Shown here: in pieces, positions 35,583 through 48,779 of the stretch
Layout of the letters: each line of letters begins with the position of its first letter
How positions within the stretch are numbered: position 1 is the first letter of the stretch
From: Cichorium intybus
Lineage: Eukaryota; Streptophyta; Magnoliopsida; Asterales; Asteraceae
Reading direction: 5' to 3'
Assembly (NCBI GenBank): GCA_023525715.1
Contig: CM042009.1
Location: 122,888,819-122,952,818, forward strand
Length of the DNA: 64,000 nt
Made by a program: the position numbers and the translations under genes
The notes under the pieces: model-generated
Databases searched by the model: none
What the model was told of the DNA's origin: nothing
Seen by the model: the letters and a program-made list of their open reading frames with translations, nothing else

Positions 35583-36090
35583 TTGAAACCATCAACAGTT
35601 AACTCCTGAATTTTAATTTTTTTTCATGACAGTCACCAATACAAATATATAAAGAATTTTCCATGATTATTGTTTATTAACATAATATAGAGAAACATAT
35701 TGAACTTCATTTTCATACCTTAAGCCCTCTATAGGCTCCTATGTATCTTCCTTAGGCTCATACCTTCCACATGATCTAATAAAACAAACCAAAAACAACA
35801 GAGTCGCATCATGAAAATACAATCGCCTATTTTTTAAAAGATACCACCCAAAAACCAACTATAAGAATAACAATCTCAACTAGCTAGTAATGGTAAAAAA
35901 GATTAAGTATGGTCAACAACCTGTACCTCTAAATCTGGATGGGTCAGCTTCAAGATTTCACATGCATATTTATTCAATTCAACAGCCCTCCTCTGTAATA
36001 CGAAATTTATAAAAAAACCAAGAGCTTTGAAATTGAAAGGAAAAAGTTACAACAAAATGCATATATGATATACCGATTACAGAAGCTGTC
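35583..36090 (-). pseudogene. Chromomethylase-like (CMT) pseudogene exons, copy B
   Basis: Exon-like pieces on the minus strand lie in chromomethylase order. 35992-35927 encodes RRAVELNKYACEILKLTHPD, like the segment after motif I of plant CMTs (RWAVDLN.YAC.SLKLNHP). 35775-35719 encodes YEPKED, a stop, then EPIEGL, like the chromodomain (GYGPEEDTWEPVEGL) with its Trp codon changed to TAG. 35632-35583 encodes IQELTVDGFKSKLLPLLG, like KIKEFVxxGFKSKILPLPG. AG acceptors and GT donors flank the first two. A frame change in the last exon and the stop show it is dead. CMTs methylate CHG/CHH cytosines in chromatin (known). Confidence 0.72.
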
Positions 36091-37020
36091 TCTGTAGAAC
36101 ATGTTGATGAATATATTAGATCTCAAAGGGCTCCCTGTCCTACCTCTAATATAAGGGGGATTCTTACTACAGAGCCTCATGTAATCATCTAAGAAGAAAA
36201 TATAGGTAATTTGAGTTCTCAGCCTACAGGCATTTTATCAAACACATAATTCACATATAAATCTACTACACAATGCCTCATTCATCGTGAACAACTATAC
36301 ATAACCAAGACACTTAATTTGATTGTTGTGACAAGATATGCATAACAGAGTAGAGGATACAATACATACCTTATTGTATTTGGTGTTTTGTATCTGTCAT
36401 TTTCCAATTTTCCAGGTACTGATATTATCAAAGTCTCCTCAATTACCAAATTAATCTACAAAATCCTATTTTCATCAACATATCCATCCAATAGAACTAA
36501 TTCATCGTCAAAATAATTTTCTTTTTCCCCAAATTTGATTTCCTATAGTATATCACTTCCTTTCTAAGACATGATTAATCATCCAAATCTTTTAAACAAT
36601 CACCTTTGCAATGATGAGAGCAATGCAAACATAGTCCATTCCCGGATGACTATTTATTTTCTCTCAGTATTTCCTTTATTTCTATTCCAACAATATTGTA
36701 CTTTCGGTCCTTTCCTTATTAATGTATTGAACTTTGAAAATTTTACCAAAATAAAAAAAATTACTTCTGAATAAGGTACCAATAGAATGAGTAATGAAGT
36801 CGTCTAAGAGATGAGATTCTTCTTGATAAGTTACTAATTAAGTCACCCCACATATTTTCTTGGGCTCTTGGCAACCACTCGTCGCGAATAGCCAACATAC
36901 TCAATATATAGGTTCATTACACGAGCTATGCTAATGTATCTTTTACTTCGGCGAGAATCCTTTCCGAACCATTGATGAGATTAAAAAGAATACAAATACA
37001 TATACAAATTAATTACCAAA
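36091..37020. other. Non-coding spacer, partial copy of 32.2-33.6 kb
   Basis: It aligns with parts of copy A ('agggctccctgtcctacc', 'atttattttctctcagtatt', 'gagatgagattcttcttgat'). The stretch 36855-36985 is not shared and is compositionally different; I could not assign it. Confidence 0.5.
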
Positions 37021-37160
37021 AGGCTTGTGTCCTAGTGGCTTCAGGTGTATTCAAAAGGTGCACTCAACCCTATAAGTTGAGGGTTTAACTCTCATTGTGG
37101 AAAAATGTGTAAAATTAGAAACATGATTCGGGACGTGTGAGTTAGCCATTTTAAAAGAAA
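37021..37160 (+). mobile_element. SINE-like tRNA-derived element, copy 2
   Basis: Starts 'ggcttgtgtcctagtggctt', with a B-box-like 'gagggtttaactc' and a 3' part 'ggacgtgtgagttagcc' followed by an A-rich tail. It corresponds to 3955-4080. Confidence 0.55.
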
Positions 37161-37581
37161 AAAATATCTATACAAATTAAAGAAAATTATAAACCCGGAT
37201 TAAATATATTATCAAACAAGGAAAAACGCGAACATTTAATCACTGTAGTTACACATTCTATTTATTTGTTTGTTTAAATGAATCATTGTAAAAAAAATAA
37301 AACTATTATGCATTGCATTATGGGGTGGAGACGCACTGCAAAGGGCAAAGGGGGTTGGTTCATGGATATGATAACATGGTATCTGGTAAAAGATTTTTAG
37401 GAATCATAAAAATTGTCATATCTTATTCACAGACTAATTGAAATCTTGTTGAAGATTGAATATTTTAAGGAATCATAAAAAAAGTCATATCTTGTTCACA
37501 AACTAATTGAAATCTTTAGTTTATTAGTTTATTCATAGAATAATCTGGTATTAAATCTAATGTATACAAATCCAACAAAAC
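37161..37581. other. Conserved non-coding spacer
   Basis: Related to 4081-4230. The phrase 'ggaatcat.aaaa..gtcatatctt' occurs twice (near 37400 and 37470), a short local duplication. No gene. Confidence 0.4.
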
Positions 37582-37930
37582 TGTTGGAGTTGATATCAAA
37601 TAAAGAGAAAACTGTATGAACATTCTTCATATTCTGAAAGAACGAGTGTGTGCAGGAAATACAGAAACATTTCATTTCACATGAACATTTGTTTTCACAC
37701 AGTAACACACACACTTTATTAATTAACTCCACAAATTTACACCGATACACACACATATATATAGACATCACATGAACATGGCAACCCTTCATGACCATCG
37801 TGACTGTTTAACCCAACCGTTGCACCCATTCATTGACAACAGTTAACTAAAAAACTTCCAGAATTAACTACGTATAAACTAACCTATTAAATTACTAAAC
37901 TAACCCCAAGTCTAGATTAATTTTCTAACA
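37582..37930 (-). mobile_element. Solo LTR, copia-like, 349 bp
   Basis: On the minus strand it reads TGTTAGAAAATTAATC...CTCCAACA, with a TATA-like CTATATATATG inside. A perfect 5-bp target duplication AAAAC lies at 37577-37581 and 37931-37935. The RLP1 unit at about 4215-4235 keeps the empty site. No internal region remains, so it arose by LTR-LTR recombination. Confidence 0.92.
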
Positions 37931-38553
37931 AAAACCCAAAAGAAATCCAACAGACAAGCATAAACCCAGAAGAGATCTAGTGCACATGCATTATTCTTGT
38001 CTATCTATAGAAAAATTCTCTAGTGAAATCCAGGAATTTAGAGCTTTTGGATTGCAGGTAAATATGTGTTGAAGGGACTATTCTTAGTTTGTCTATCTGC
38101 TTCATCATTTTTGGCCAATTGTGCAATAACTTACAAACAGAAGCATTGTAGTATAAAGTATATATGATTGTATTTCCTGTTAAGTACTAATTCTACAAAT
38201 AATCTACATTGAGAACTGTACTTGAAAGATAGTCAAACAATATGTACAACATTAACTACATTTTCATCTTGTGTTTATATGCTACAAAAGTATGACTTTT
38301 CACGATGCCTTATTTCATACAGCACGAGAAAAAGGCCACCCATGGTGTTAGTGGCAATTTTATTGATATTGGGGACTTAAAAACCCTTGCCAAATTACAA
38401 TACTATACCTATATCCCTAAATAAGAACAGTAATAAGTCTGTTCAAGATAAGACACATACTAGAAAATTAAGTCAAAGAAAATTAGATGAGAAACTATGC
38501 ATGTTCAACCCTTTGCAACTTTGCAATGAACACCACACCACCTTCACATAAAC
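37931..38553. other. 3' flank of RLP2
   Basis: Non-coding, aligned with 4240-4785 and 57830-58085. It is probably the 3' untranslated region and downstream DNA of the pseudogene. Confidence 0.55.
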
Positions 38554-40884
38554 CTAGTAGTTGAAGTCATCATAAAAGTTAAAAAATGCACGTCTCCCAC
38601 GACGATTGAGAAGAAAAAAGCCGCATGCTATCCAAAATCCAGTAATAAAACCACTGCCCCCACCAATATAAAACCATCCCCAGAGTTCATCATCACCTTC
38701 ACTGACCATTGGTACTTCTGATTCTTCATCTCCTGGACATTTTCTGGTAAGAGGAGGTCCACATAGTTGTGTGTTTCCATCGTATCTTGAAGGATCAAAG
38801 GATTGGAGTTGAGTGCTTGTTGGGATTCTCCCCGACAAGTTATTACATGACACGTCCAGGTCATTCAAAAAATTCATTTCAGACATGCTTGATGGCATCC
38901 TTCCTGATAAATTGTTTCTCGATAAACCCAAAGATAGAAGTTTTTGCATCTGGCCAATTTTCTGTGGAATCTCTCCAAACAGAGCGTTCTTTGATAAGTT
39001 GAGGGCAACCAGTTCATGAAGATTGGTGAGTTCATCTGGAATTTGTCCTGTTAAGTTGTTGCTGGAAAGGTCAACCATCTCAGATTGCTAGTGAATTCAC
39101 GTTCATCTCCTTGCCACTCAATCATTGCATGGTCAACATACTCATCATCAAGGCTCTGAGAATAACCACTACTTGAATAATACAATTGGATTGAATAGAA
39201 ATGTACATTTTGTGTTGGTAAGGATCCTTGTTGAACCATGCTCATAATTTGATCCAAGCACAAGGGGATGGTTCCATGGAGAAGGTTCATTGACAAGTCT
39301 AGAATTTGAAGATCTACTAATTGACATAACTGCAAAGGGACGGTACCGGATAAGTTGTTTGATCTTAGGATAAGAACATACAACCTCTGTAAGTTGTCCC
39401 CAATCCAGACAGGCACATTACCAGAAAACTTGTTGGCCCCCAAAATTAATGAGTTCAAACTCGTGCAATTCTTTAAGGACAAAGGCAATTCTCCAGAGAA
39501 GTTGTTATTGTACAAATACAACACCTCTAGTTCTATCAGATATCCAATAGAGGGAGGAAGCCTTCCAGCTAGATTGTTGTGTCCAAGATTAAGAACTCTT
39601 AGTTCTTTGAAATGCCATAAACAGTCTGGAAGTGGTCCGCTTAGAAAGTTATGGGAGAGGTCAAGAAATTCTAAAACCCCATGGACAAGTTGGCATAAAA
39701 AGGAAATTCCTCCAGAGAACTTGTTTCTGGAAAGATTTAATGATGCCAGAGTGGAAGAGACATTTGTTATTGGACCATAAAAGTTGTTGGAACTCAAATC
39801 TATCATTGCATTGCTGTAAAAATTTGATGATAAATCTGGTGCTTTCCCACTGATGTTGTTGGAAGAGAGATTCATATATTCCAATTGAAAAGGCCACATG
39901 TCCCAAAAATCAAGAGGAATGGGTATCCCATCTAACATGTTGCTAGAGAGATTAAGGGAAAAAAGCTTATTGCTGGTTAATGGGAACAACCAACGATACA
40001 TGGATGAGTTGAGATTGTTGCCTCCAAGATGAAGGGCTTCGATAGATGAAGAAGAGTTGATAAACGAAGAATATGGATACATGACCTGTGACAGCTCACA
40101 TCCCTCTAAACTTAGATATGACAGTTTCCTGAGACTCAGAATGACATCTACCCAATGATTTGCTTTGGCTAGGGAAATCCCGTCCATTGCAAGAGCCTCC
40201 AATTGAGAGAGATGAGACAACCACTCTATGTTTACAACTCTACATCTTCCAACATCTCCAAGCCAAAGCACTTGCAAGTTGGTGAGGTTTCCCAACTCTG
40301 GAGGAATGGTTCCATAATGAGAGTTATCGTAAAGGGAAAGGATCCTTAATTCGGTCAAGGAACCAATGGAGCTCGGAATGATTCCATTGAGATTATTTTT
40401 TTTTGAGGTCGAGGTAACTTAATTTGGTCAAGGAACCAACTGACCTTGGAATGGTTCCATTAAAATGATTCGATCCAAGGTCAAGGTGCCTTAATCGAGT
40501 CATGGAACCAATGAATGTGGGAATGGTTCCTTGAAAAGAATTGAAGGAAAGATCAAGAAAATCTAAGTAGCTCAAATCAAGCAATGAATCGTTAATCTCA
40601 CCTCCAAGACCACAGTTGTAAAGATCCAGTTCAACAACATGACCTGTTAGGCTGTTGCATGTGACTCCAAACCATTCACAGCAGTCATGTTCCTCATCTT
40701 TCCATGTAGAGAGATTACCATGCGTGTCTTGAAGGGGAGCTTTAAAATGAAGGAGAGCATGTCTCTCCTTATCCAAACACTTATTACCACGTCCTTCTCC
40801 TCTCAGTGCTACCAATTGCTTGGCAGTTGTAGTTTCAAGGTTTAGTAAAAGAAGTGAGAATATTATAAAAACACAAGGATTCAT
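38554..40884 (-). pseudogene. LRR receptor-like protein pseudogene, RLP2
   Basis: Same architecture as RLP1, from the signal peptide (MNPCVFIIFSLLLL, Met at 40882-40884) through the LRRNT Cys cap, LRRs, island and membrane helix (GWFYIGGGSGFITGFW), but in three frames. Break 1, near 40400: a run of nine Ts replaces mixed sequence and adds one base. Break 2, near 39080: about 10 bp present in RLP3 are missing. The tail also stops early at DDFNY, where TAG replaces the Trp codon of RLP1. Like RLP3 it lacks the roughly 75 residues (three LRRs) of RLP1. Either frameshift alone would remove the membrane anchor, so no surface receptor is expected. Confidence 0.93.
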
Positions 40885-40948
40885 ATTGTAAATGCAAATC
40901 TCTAGTGATGTTTTTTTATTGATGCATAAATGAACTGTCCCATGATGG

Positions 40949-40956
40949 TTTATATA
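40949..40956 (-). promoter_or_regulatory. TATA box of RLP2
   Basis: TATATAAA on the minus strand, about 65 bp upstream of the RLP2 start codon. It is retained although the gene is broken. Confidence 0.6.
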
Positions 40957-41750
40957 GCCTTGAATGTGAAGATGAAGGATTGAAGTGAATGGCCTCAAAT
41001 TGCAGGGCCATCAGTGTAGAGCATAGAATACTTCACTTGCATGGAATTCCAACCAAGCTATAAGACAAACTAATGATGAAGAAGTAAAACTGATTGCCCC
41101 AAATTATACGTCCAAAGACTTGCAAGTCTTGGCAATTTCTATTTATCATATATATTTTTTCTCATTGTGTGATATTTTTTGGTCCTCAAGTTATGTGAAA
41201 TAAAATCCCAAAAAACAAACTAATGGAATCAAATACAGAATATCCACGTGATATAATATTATTTGGTTCTATGAATTTAATCTCAATGTCATGAACTTTT
41301 CTCACTCAGAATAATTAAACTGTGAACTTGTTTTCTTTTACTTTGTTGTTAAAAATTTAGTATTTTGATTAATAGCCAACACCATTTACGAACTCAAACT
41401 TTTTTTAAAAAGGATAAGAAATTTATCTTAAAGTAATGCATGGACAAATGATGCTTTCTTGAAAAGTGCTAAATGTACAAAAAAATCATTTTTTTAACTG
41501 AGAGTAAATGACAAATTTACCCATCTGTCTAAAAGTGATGTTGAATAAAATTTATTTGATAATTGTTATATAAAGAAACTACAATTCACTATCATAAAAC
41601 TAGATGTATGTTGGTCAACAACTACCATAGGTATATAGCCTTTGAAATTATGACCACATATTTGTCAAGGAAGCTGGAGAAGAACTTTCGTATAGCTGTT
41701 TTAGCTTTAATAGTATTATCTTTGAGAAAAGTTCAATTGGCCCCAAAATA
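40957..41750. other. Conserved 5' flank of RLP2
   Basis: Aligned with the RLP1 and RLP3 flanks. It lacks the Harbinger-like MITE at about 41605 and so supplies the empty site. Confidence 0.6.
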
Positions 41751-42360
41751 ACCAACAAAGGAAACTCAAAGGAAATTTCATCTTCTCAAAACCTTTATTG
41801 AACCATTTCCACATACAACAAAATCTGAATGCAAATGACTTGTTACATTCACAAACATTGAAATAACCCCCAATTTAACAGCAATTTATGCATCTCATAG
41901 TCCCCTCTATTATTTAACAGCTTTTATTTATACCCAGTTAACACAATTCATTCTATCCGAAGCAAATTTTGATGATTAGAGAAGTTGTAATAGGAACATA
42001 AACTCACCATTCAACAGAAACATATTTAATTGATGATATCAATTAAAAATTTTCTAACATAAACATAAACCCATGATTTAACAGAAAAGGATCAAAATCA
42101 AACAACCAAAAACAAAACATCCTTCAACAGGAAATAGAGGGCAGATCGGGTTAACAGAAATCGAGAGAACACAGACAGATGCGATGAGTACCTGTGATGG
42201 TCCAAAAACTTACATGGTAGAAAATCGAGAAGATGCGAACGGTGGGGCAGCGGCGGCGGCGGCGGACGGTGGACGTTGATGGGAGTCGGAGAAGATGAGA
42301 CCACGAGTGTAGGACAGTTCAAGTTTGGTGTATAGCGGTAAAAGTTAGGGCTCGATATTA
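41751..42360 (-). other. Triplicated upstream block with small open frame, copy 2
   Basis: 74-codon frame at 42322-42098 (MNCPTLVVSSSPTPINV, then LPHRSHLLDFLPCKFLDHHR and SSHLSVFSRFLL). It is collinear with copies at 8.9-9.5 and 61.3-62.0 kb. A GCGGCGGCGG run encodes a Pro stretch where copy 1 has Ser-Pro repeats. Confidence 0.4.

Positions 42361-44480
<2,120 letters not shown>

Positions 44481-44560
<80 letters not shown>
44481..44560. repeat. (TA)n microsatellite
   Basis: About 80 bp of TA separating two inverted-repeat elements. Confidence 0.97.
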
Positions 44561-44565
<5 letters not shown>

Positions 44566-44930
44566 CCGGTTCTGGTGATGACTCTTTTTTCTGTGAGGAC
44601 TCGCGAGGACACTTTAAAAAATTTGAAAAAAAAATATTAAAAAAATACAAATAATAAAATCTAGAATAGTACTATCTCATTATCAAAAAAAAATTTAAAA
44701 TTTTTTTTGCATCATTGCAAAACGTAATGATCCAATTTTTCTGTTTTTATTTTGGATCATTATTTCATTATTAAAAAAAAATAATGATCCAAACGTTTTT
44801 TTTTTAATCTTTTTTTTTCTCCGATATAGTACTATGATCCATTATTTTATTTATATATTTTTATTTTTTTTCAATTTTTTAAGGTGTCCTCGCAAGTCCT
44901 CACTTTAAGAAGAGTCCTCACCCTATCCTG
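44561..44930. mobile_element. Second TIR element (MITE) bounded by (TA)n
   Basis: The left end AGGGTCCGGTTCTGGTGATG, with GTGAGGACTCGCGAGGACAC further in, pairs with the reverse complement of the right end (AGGGTGAGGACTCTTCTT, then GTGAGGACTTGCGAGGACAC). Length about 370 bp with an A/T-rich middle. It is non-autonomous; the superfamily cannot be assigned because any TA target duplication is hidden in the flanking TA repeats. Confidence 0.8.
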
Positions 44931-45664
<734 letters not shown>

Positions 45665-45745
45665 GAAGAAGAAGAAGAAGAAGAAGAAGAAGAAGAAGAA
45701 GAAGAAGAAGAAGAAGAAGAAGAAGAAGAAGAAGAAGAAGAAGAG
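45665..45745 (+). repeat. (GAA)n microsatellite
   Basis: About 27 GAA units. The poly-Lys open frame here is an artefact. Confidence 0.97.
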
Positions 45746-46079
45746 TGTTGGTGTCAAGCCTAAGATCCGGCTTGTTCTACATCTTTTGGACATTGTAAGT
45801 AAGAAAGTTCCCTGCTTGATGGTTCTTTTGCATAGATCTAGGAGCTAGAGGTAGTTTGTGGTTGATGTGATATATTTTTGTTATGTTTTTGGAGTTTGGG
45901 GACTCCGGGTCACTAAGTTGGTTTCTAGACGTTCTAGACTTTGAAAGAGAGGATGCACAAGATCTATTGATGCCATCCAAGGTTTTTGTTGTGGTTTTGA
46001 ACCTTTTTTAACCAAGAGATTGGGATTATACATGAATGTCAATAAAGTTCAAATTTTTATCAATCTACAGACACAATAG
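45746..46079. other. Unassigned DNA
   Basis: No supported feature. It could be part of a retroelement LTR or leader. Confidence 0.25.
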
Positions 46080-47226
46080 ATGGTCTTTGGAAAACCATAG
46101 CCCCTAACTTAACATATTAAGAGCTAAATATGACAGATTAGTATATTCAGAGATAGCACCACTAACACCAAGGGATAGCGACGCTACCTTTGGAGGGAAC
46201 CCAATTCTGATAGCTTCCCTTAGCGATGTATGGGTCATAGGTTGCGAAGTGATGTGCGTGTGTTGACTTTGACCGTTGACTTTCTGACCAGTTTGACTTT
46301 TGGTCAAATTTGGTTGGATTTAAGATATGGATCAAGGGGTCAAGGGGTTGACCCTTGAGTGGTTTGGGTCATTAAGTAATGTTCAATGATGATCTAGGAG
46401 GTCGGTGTTGATTATTCAAGGATCGGGTTGCGTGTGTGGTTCGGCTTCGTAGATCAGGTGAGTCTTCTCAATATACTATGTGTGATGTTGCATGTATAGG
46501 TAACTTGAGGACCGTAGGGTAGGATTGCATGATCGGACTAGTATAGTCTTTCTTTCTGTTTACTAAGTCGTATGATTTGTTCTTATTATTGTGATTGAGT
46601 AGGATAGGATTGCATGATAGGACTAGTATAGTCTTTCTTTCTGTTTACTAAGTCGTATGATTTGTTCTTATGATTGTGATTGACTGGTATCTCGTACGGG
46701 TAGGAAAGTGCTACGTCTAAGAGTAGTACCATGCCGAGGCCCGATGGGGTATATTGTATATGCAGGGAAACGTTCCTCCTTGCCAGGGGCAGTACTGCAC
46801 CGAGTGCCGATGAGTTAGTCGTATAGGTAGGAAAGTGTCGCGTGCCGTGAGCGTTATGGGTAGGACTGCGCCGAGACCCATTATGTAGTATGTTTGTGAT
46901 GTGATGAAATATATAGTATGTTGGGGAACTCACTAAGTTTTGTGTCTAGTCTCTCAAACTAAATATTTTTCGGGTACTTCTTCAAATGTAAGGAAGGGCA
47001 CAGCCTGATTGTACTAGCATCCGGAATGATCATGATTTCAGACTTCCGCTGTCATACGTTAATCAATTTGGATTTTATTATTATGGAGTTTAGGAAAATT
47101 GTTTTCTTTAAAATGAACGAATGGGTTTACGATGTTTAAATGGTTCATACGACGATCGAAATCGCTTTGATAACTTCACTTTATTTTAAAAATGAAAATT
47201 TTTGTTGTGAAATTTGGAACGTTACA
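46080..47226 (+). mobile_element. Gypsy 5' LTR (plus orientation), approximate left border
   Basis: It ends GGAACGTTACA at 47226, and TTGGTATTAGAGCC (a primer-binding site with one C-to-T change from TGGTATCAGAGCC) follows at 47229. Typical LTR phrases are present, such as 'gaactcactaagttttgtgt'. Only about 70 bp of internal leader remain before a minus-strand element begins at 47310. Confidence 0.65.
46516..46690 (+). repeat. Tandem duplication, 2 x 85 bp, in the gypsy LTR
   Basis: 'aggattgcatgat.ggactag' starts near 46521 and 46606, and the following text up to 'tgttcttat.attgtgattga' is repeated with very few changes. Confidence 0.85.
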
Positions 47227-47309
47227 AGTTGGTATTAGAGCCTAGGTTTGAGGGATTTTGACTTACTATTCTCAATGGTTTTCAAATAAGTCATAAAATA
47301 TGGAAATAT

Positions 47310-48751
47310 TGTAACACATAGTTTCTTATCTCCGAAATACACCAATAATTACTCACATAACCACAAGGGTTTAAGATGTAATCAAAGCTAAGCAACATAA
47401 GTACAAGCAGTTATCCAAAAGAACAAGTATTTAATATATACATGTCTTAGAAAATGAGTTATAAAAGAGCATATTTCAAACCATTCACAAGTTTCAAAAG
47501 AATGTAACTTAGTTCACAAAAACCCTAAAGTCAAGTCTTTTATCCCTCTGCAACTTTCTTGTCCCTGTCATCTATAACACATAACACATATAACACAAAC
47601 AATTGTTTTATGAGCTAAATAAGCTCAGTGAGAAAACACTTAAAACTTAATAATCGTTCCATCATTTCTCAATAAATACCATATTACTCAATAACTACTA
47701 AAATATAAGATTTGAAAATCTCATACCCTTTGACTATCTCAGTCATTTAGTGTGCGCATTCACACCAAGTACTCATTTACAACAAGGAATTCTCAACCTT
47801 CTCAATCATAATTTACAATTAACACAATTATATCGTAGTCTAATCATGAATAATGAATTAGAACTTCTCACCTGATGTCTGTTCAGCTCGTGGTCCACCC
47901 GGGCCTCGTGTATCTTCTTCCCTCCAATGAGTAGCAGCTGTAAAATGACATCACATATCATATCTCAAACATCCTCAGACATCTCAATAATATCCAACTC
48001 AAAGGATCAAGAAATTAGTAGACAATAAAGATCACAAACTGTAAATAACGCATGCTATCAAACCGAAACCCTCGATTTCGCGGTTTTACTTATTCAACCG
48101 TTAAAACATCACAATAATCGCAACAAATACTCAATAAAACATATGTTAACAACCTACTAACAACACATAAAGAAATTCATAGTAGATTTTCATATTTTGA
48201 CATCTAGGGTTTGGAACCCTAAAACTCGAAATCCCTAACCTCGTTGATTTAGAAATCGGGAATATGTTTTGGGTATTGAATCCGACTCCCCCAAGCTTCT
48301 CTACGCAAAAACCTTTTTAGTTTGACCTAATTTCGCAGCTTGAGCTCTAAAAATCGACTGCTGAGTTTTTGTTCGTAATGTCAATAAATGGGGATTGCTG
48401 TCAACATATAACCCACTGAGCAAGTTAGCAGCGCTAACTTGCTATGTTAACGTCGCTAACTTTTAAAACATGCCCCGTGTTCGCGTACGCGACCCGTGTA
48501 AAGCTACTGGATGCTCACTGTAATAAGTACACGACCCGTGTACTTAGACACGACCCGTGTTAGTCCTGCAGAGGTCAAAACAGTTTCCAAAAGTTATCTA
48601 CACGACCCGTGTACTCTATTTTTGACACTTTTAAGGTTTAAACTCCTTCTAAATGGATTTCTAATCATCCTAACTCATATAACAACCTAGTAAATCTTAC
48701 TTACACTAAAATTAACTCAAATTTACTTACCGAAAGTATTACGACATTACA
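47310..48751 (-). mobile_element. Chromovirus 3' LTR
   Basis: 1442 bp, TGTAA...TTACA at its ends. On the minus strand it is preceded by the polypurine tract GAAGGGGGAGA (48757-48767). It contains several ACACGACCCGTGT units at 48.49-48.61 kb. The 5' LTR partner is missing. Confidence 0.7.
48485..48612. repeat. Repeated short palindrome ACACGACCCGTGT
   Basis: Exact copies of ACACG-ACC-CGTGT lie near 48529, at 48548-48560 and at 48600-48612, with a variant near 48488. Each is an inverted repeat around a 3-bp centre. All are within the LTR. Confidence 0.85.
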
Positions 48752-48779
48752 AGTTATCTCCCCCTTCAAAAGATTCTGT

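Noticed and set aside
36855..36985. Possible organelle-derived patch ('cgagctatgctaatgtatct')
   Set aside because: Composition suggested plastid DNA, but I could not place it in any plastid gene, so it is not claimed.
37529..37798. 89-codon Cys/Phe-rich frame
   Set aside because: It lies inside the solo LTR at 37582-37930, and its flanking part is non-coding in the other units.
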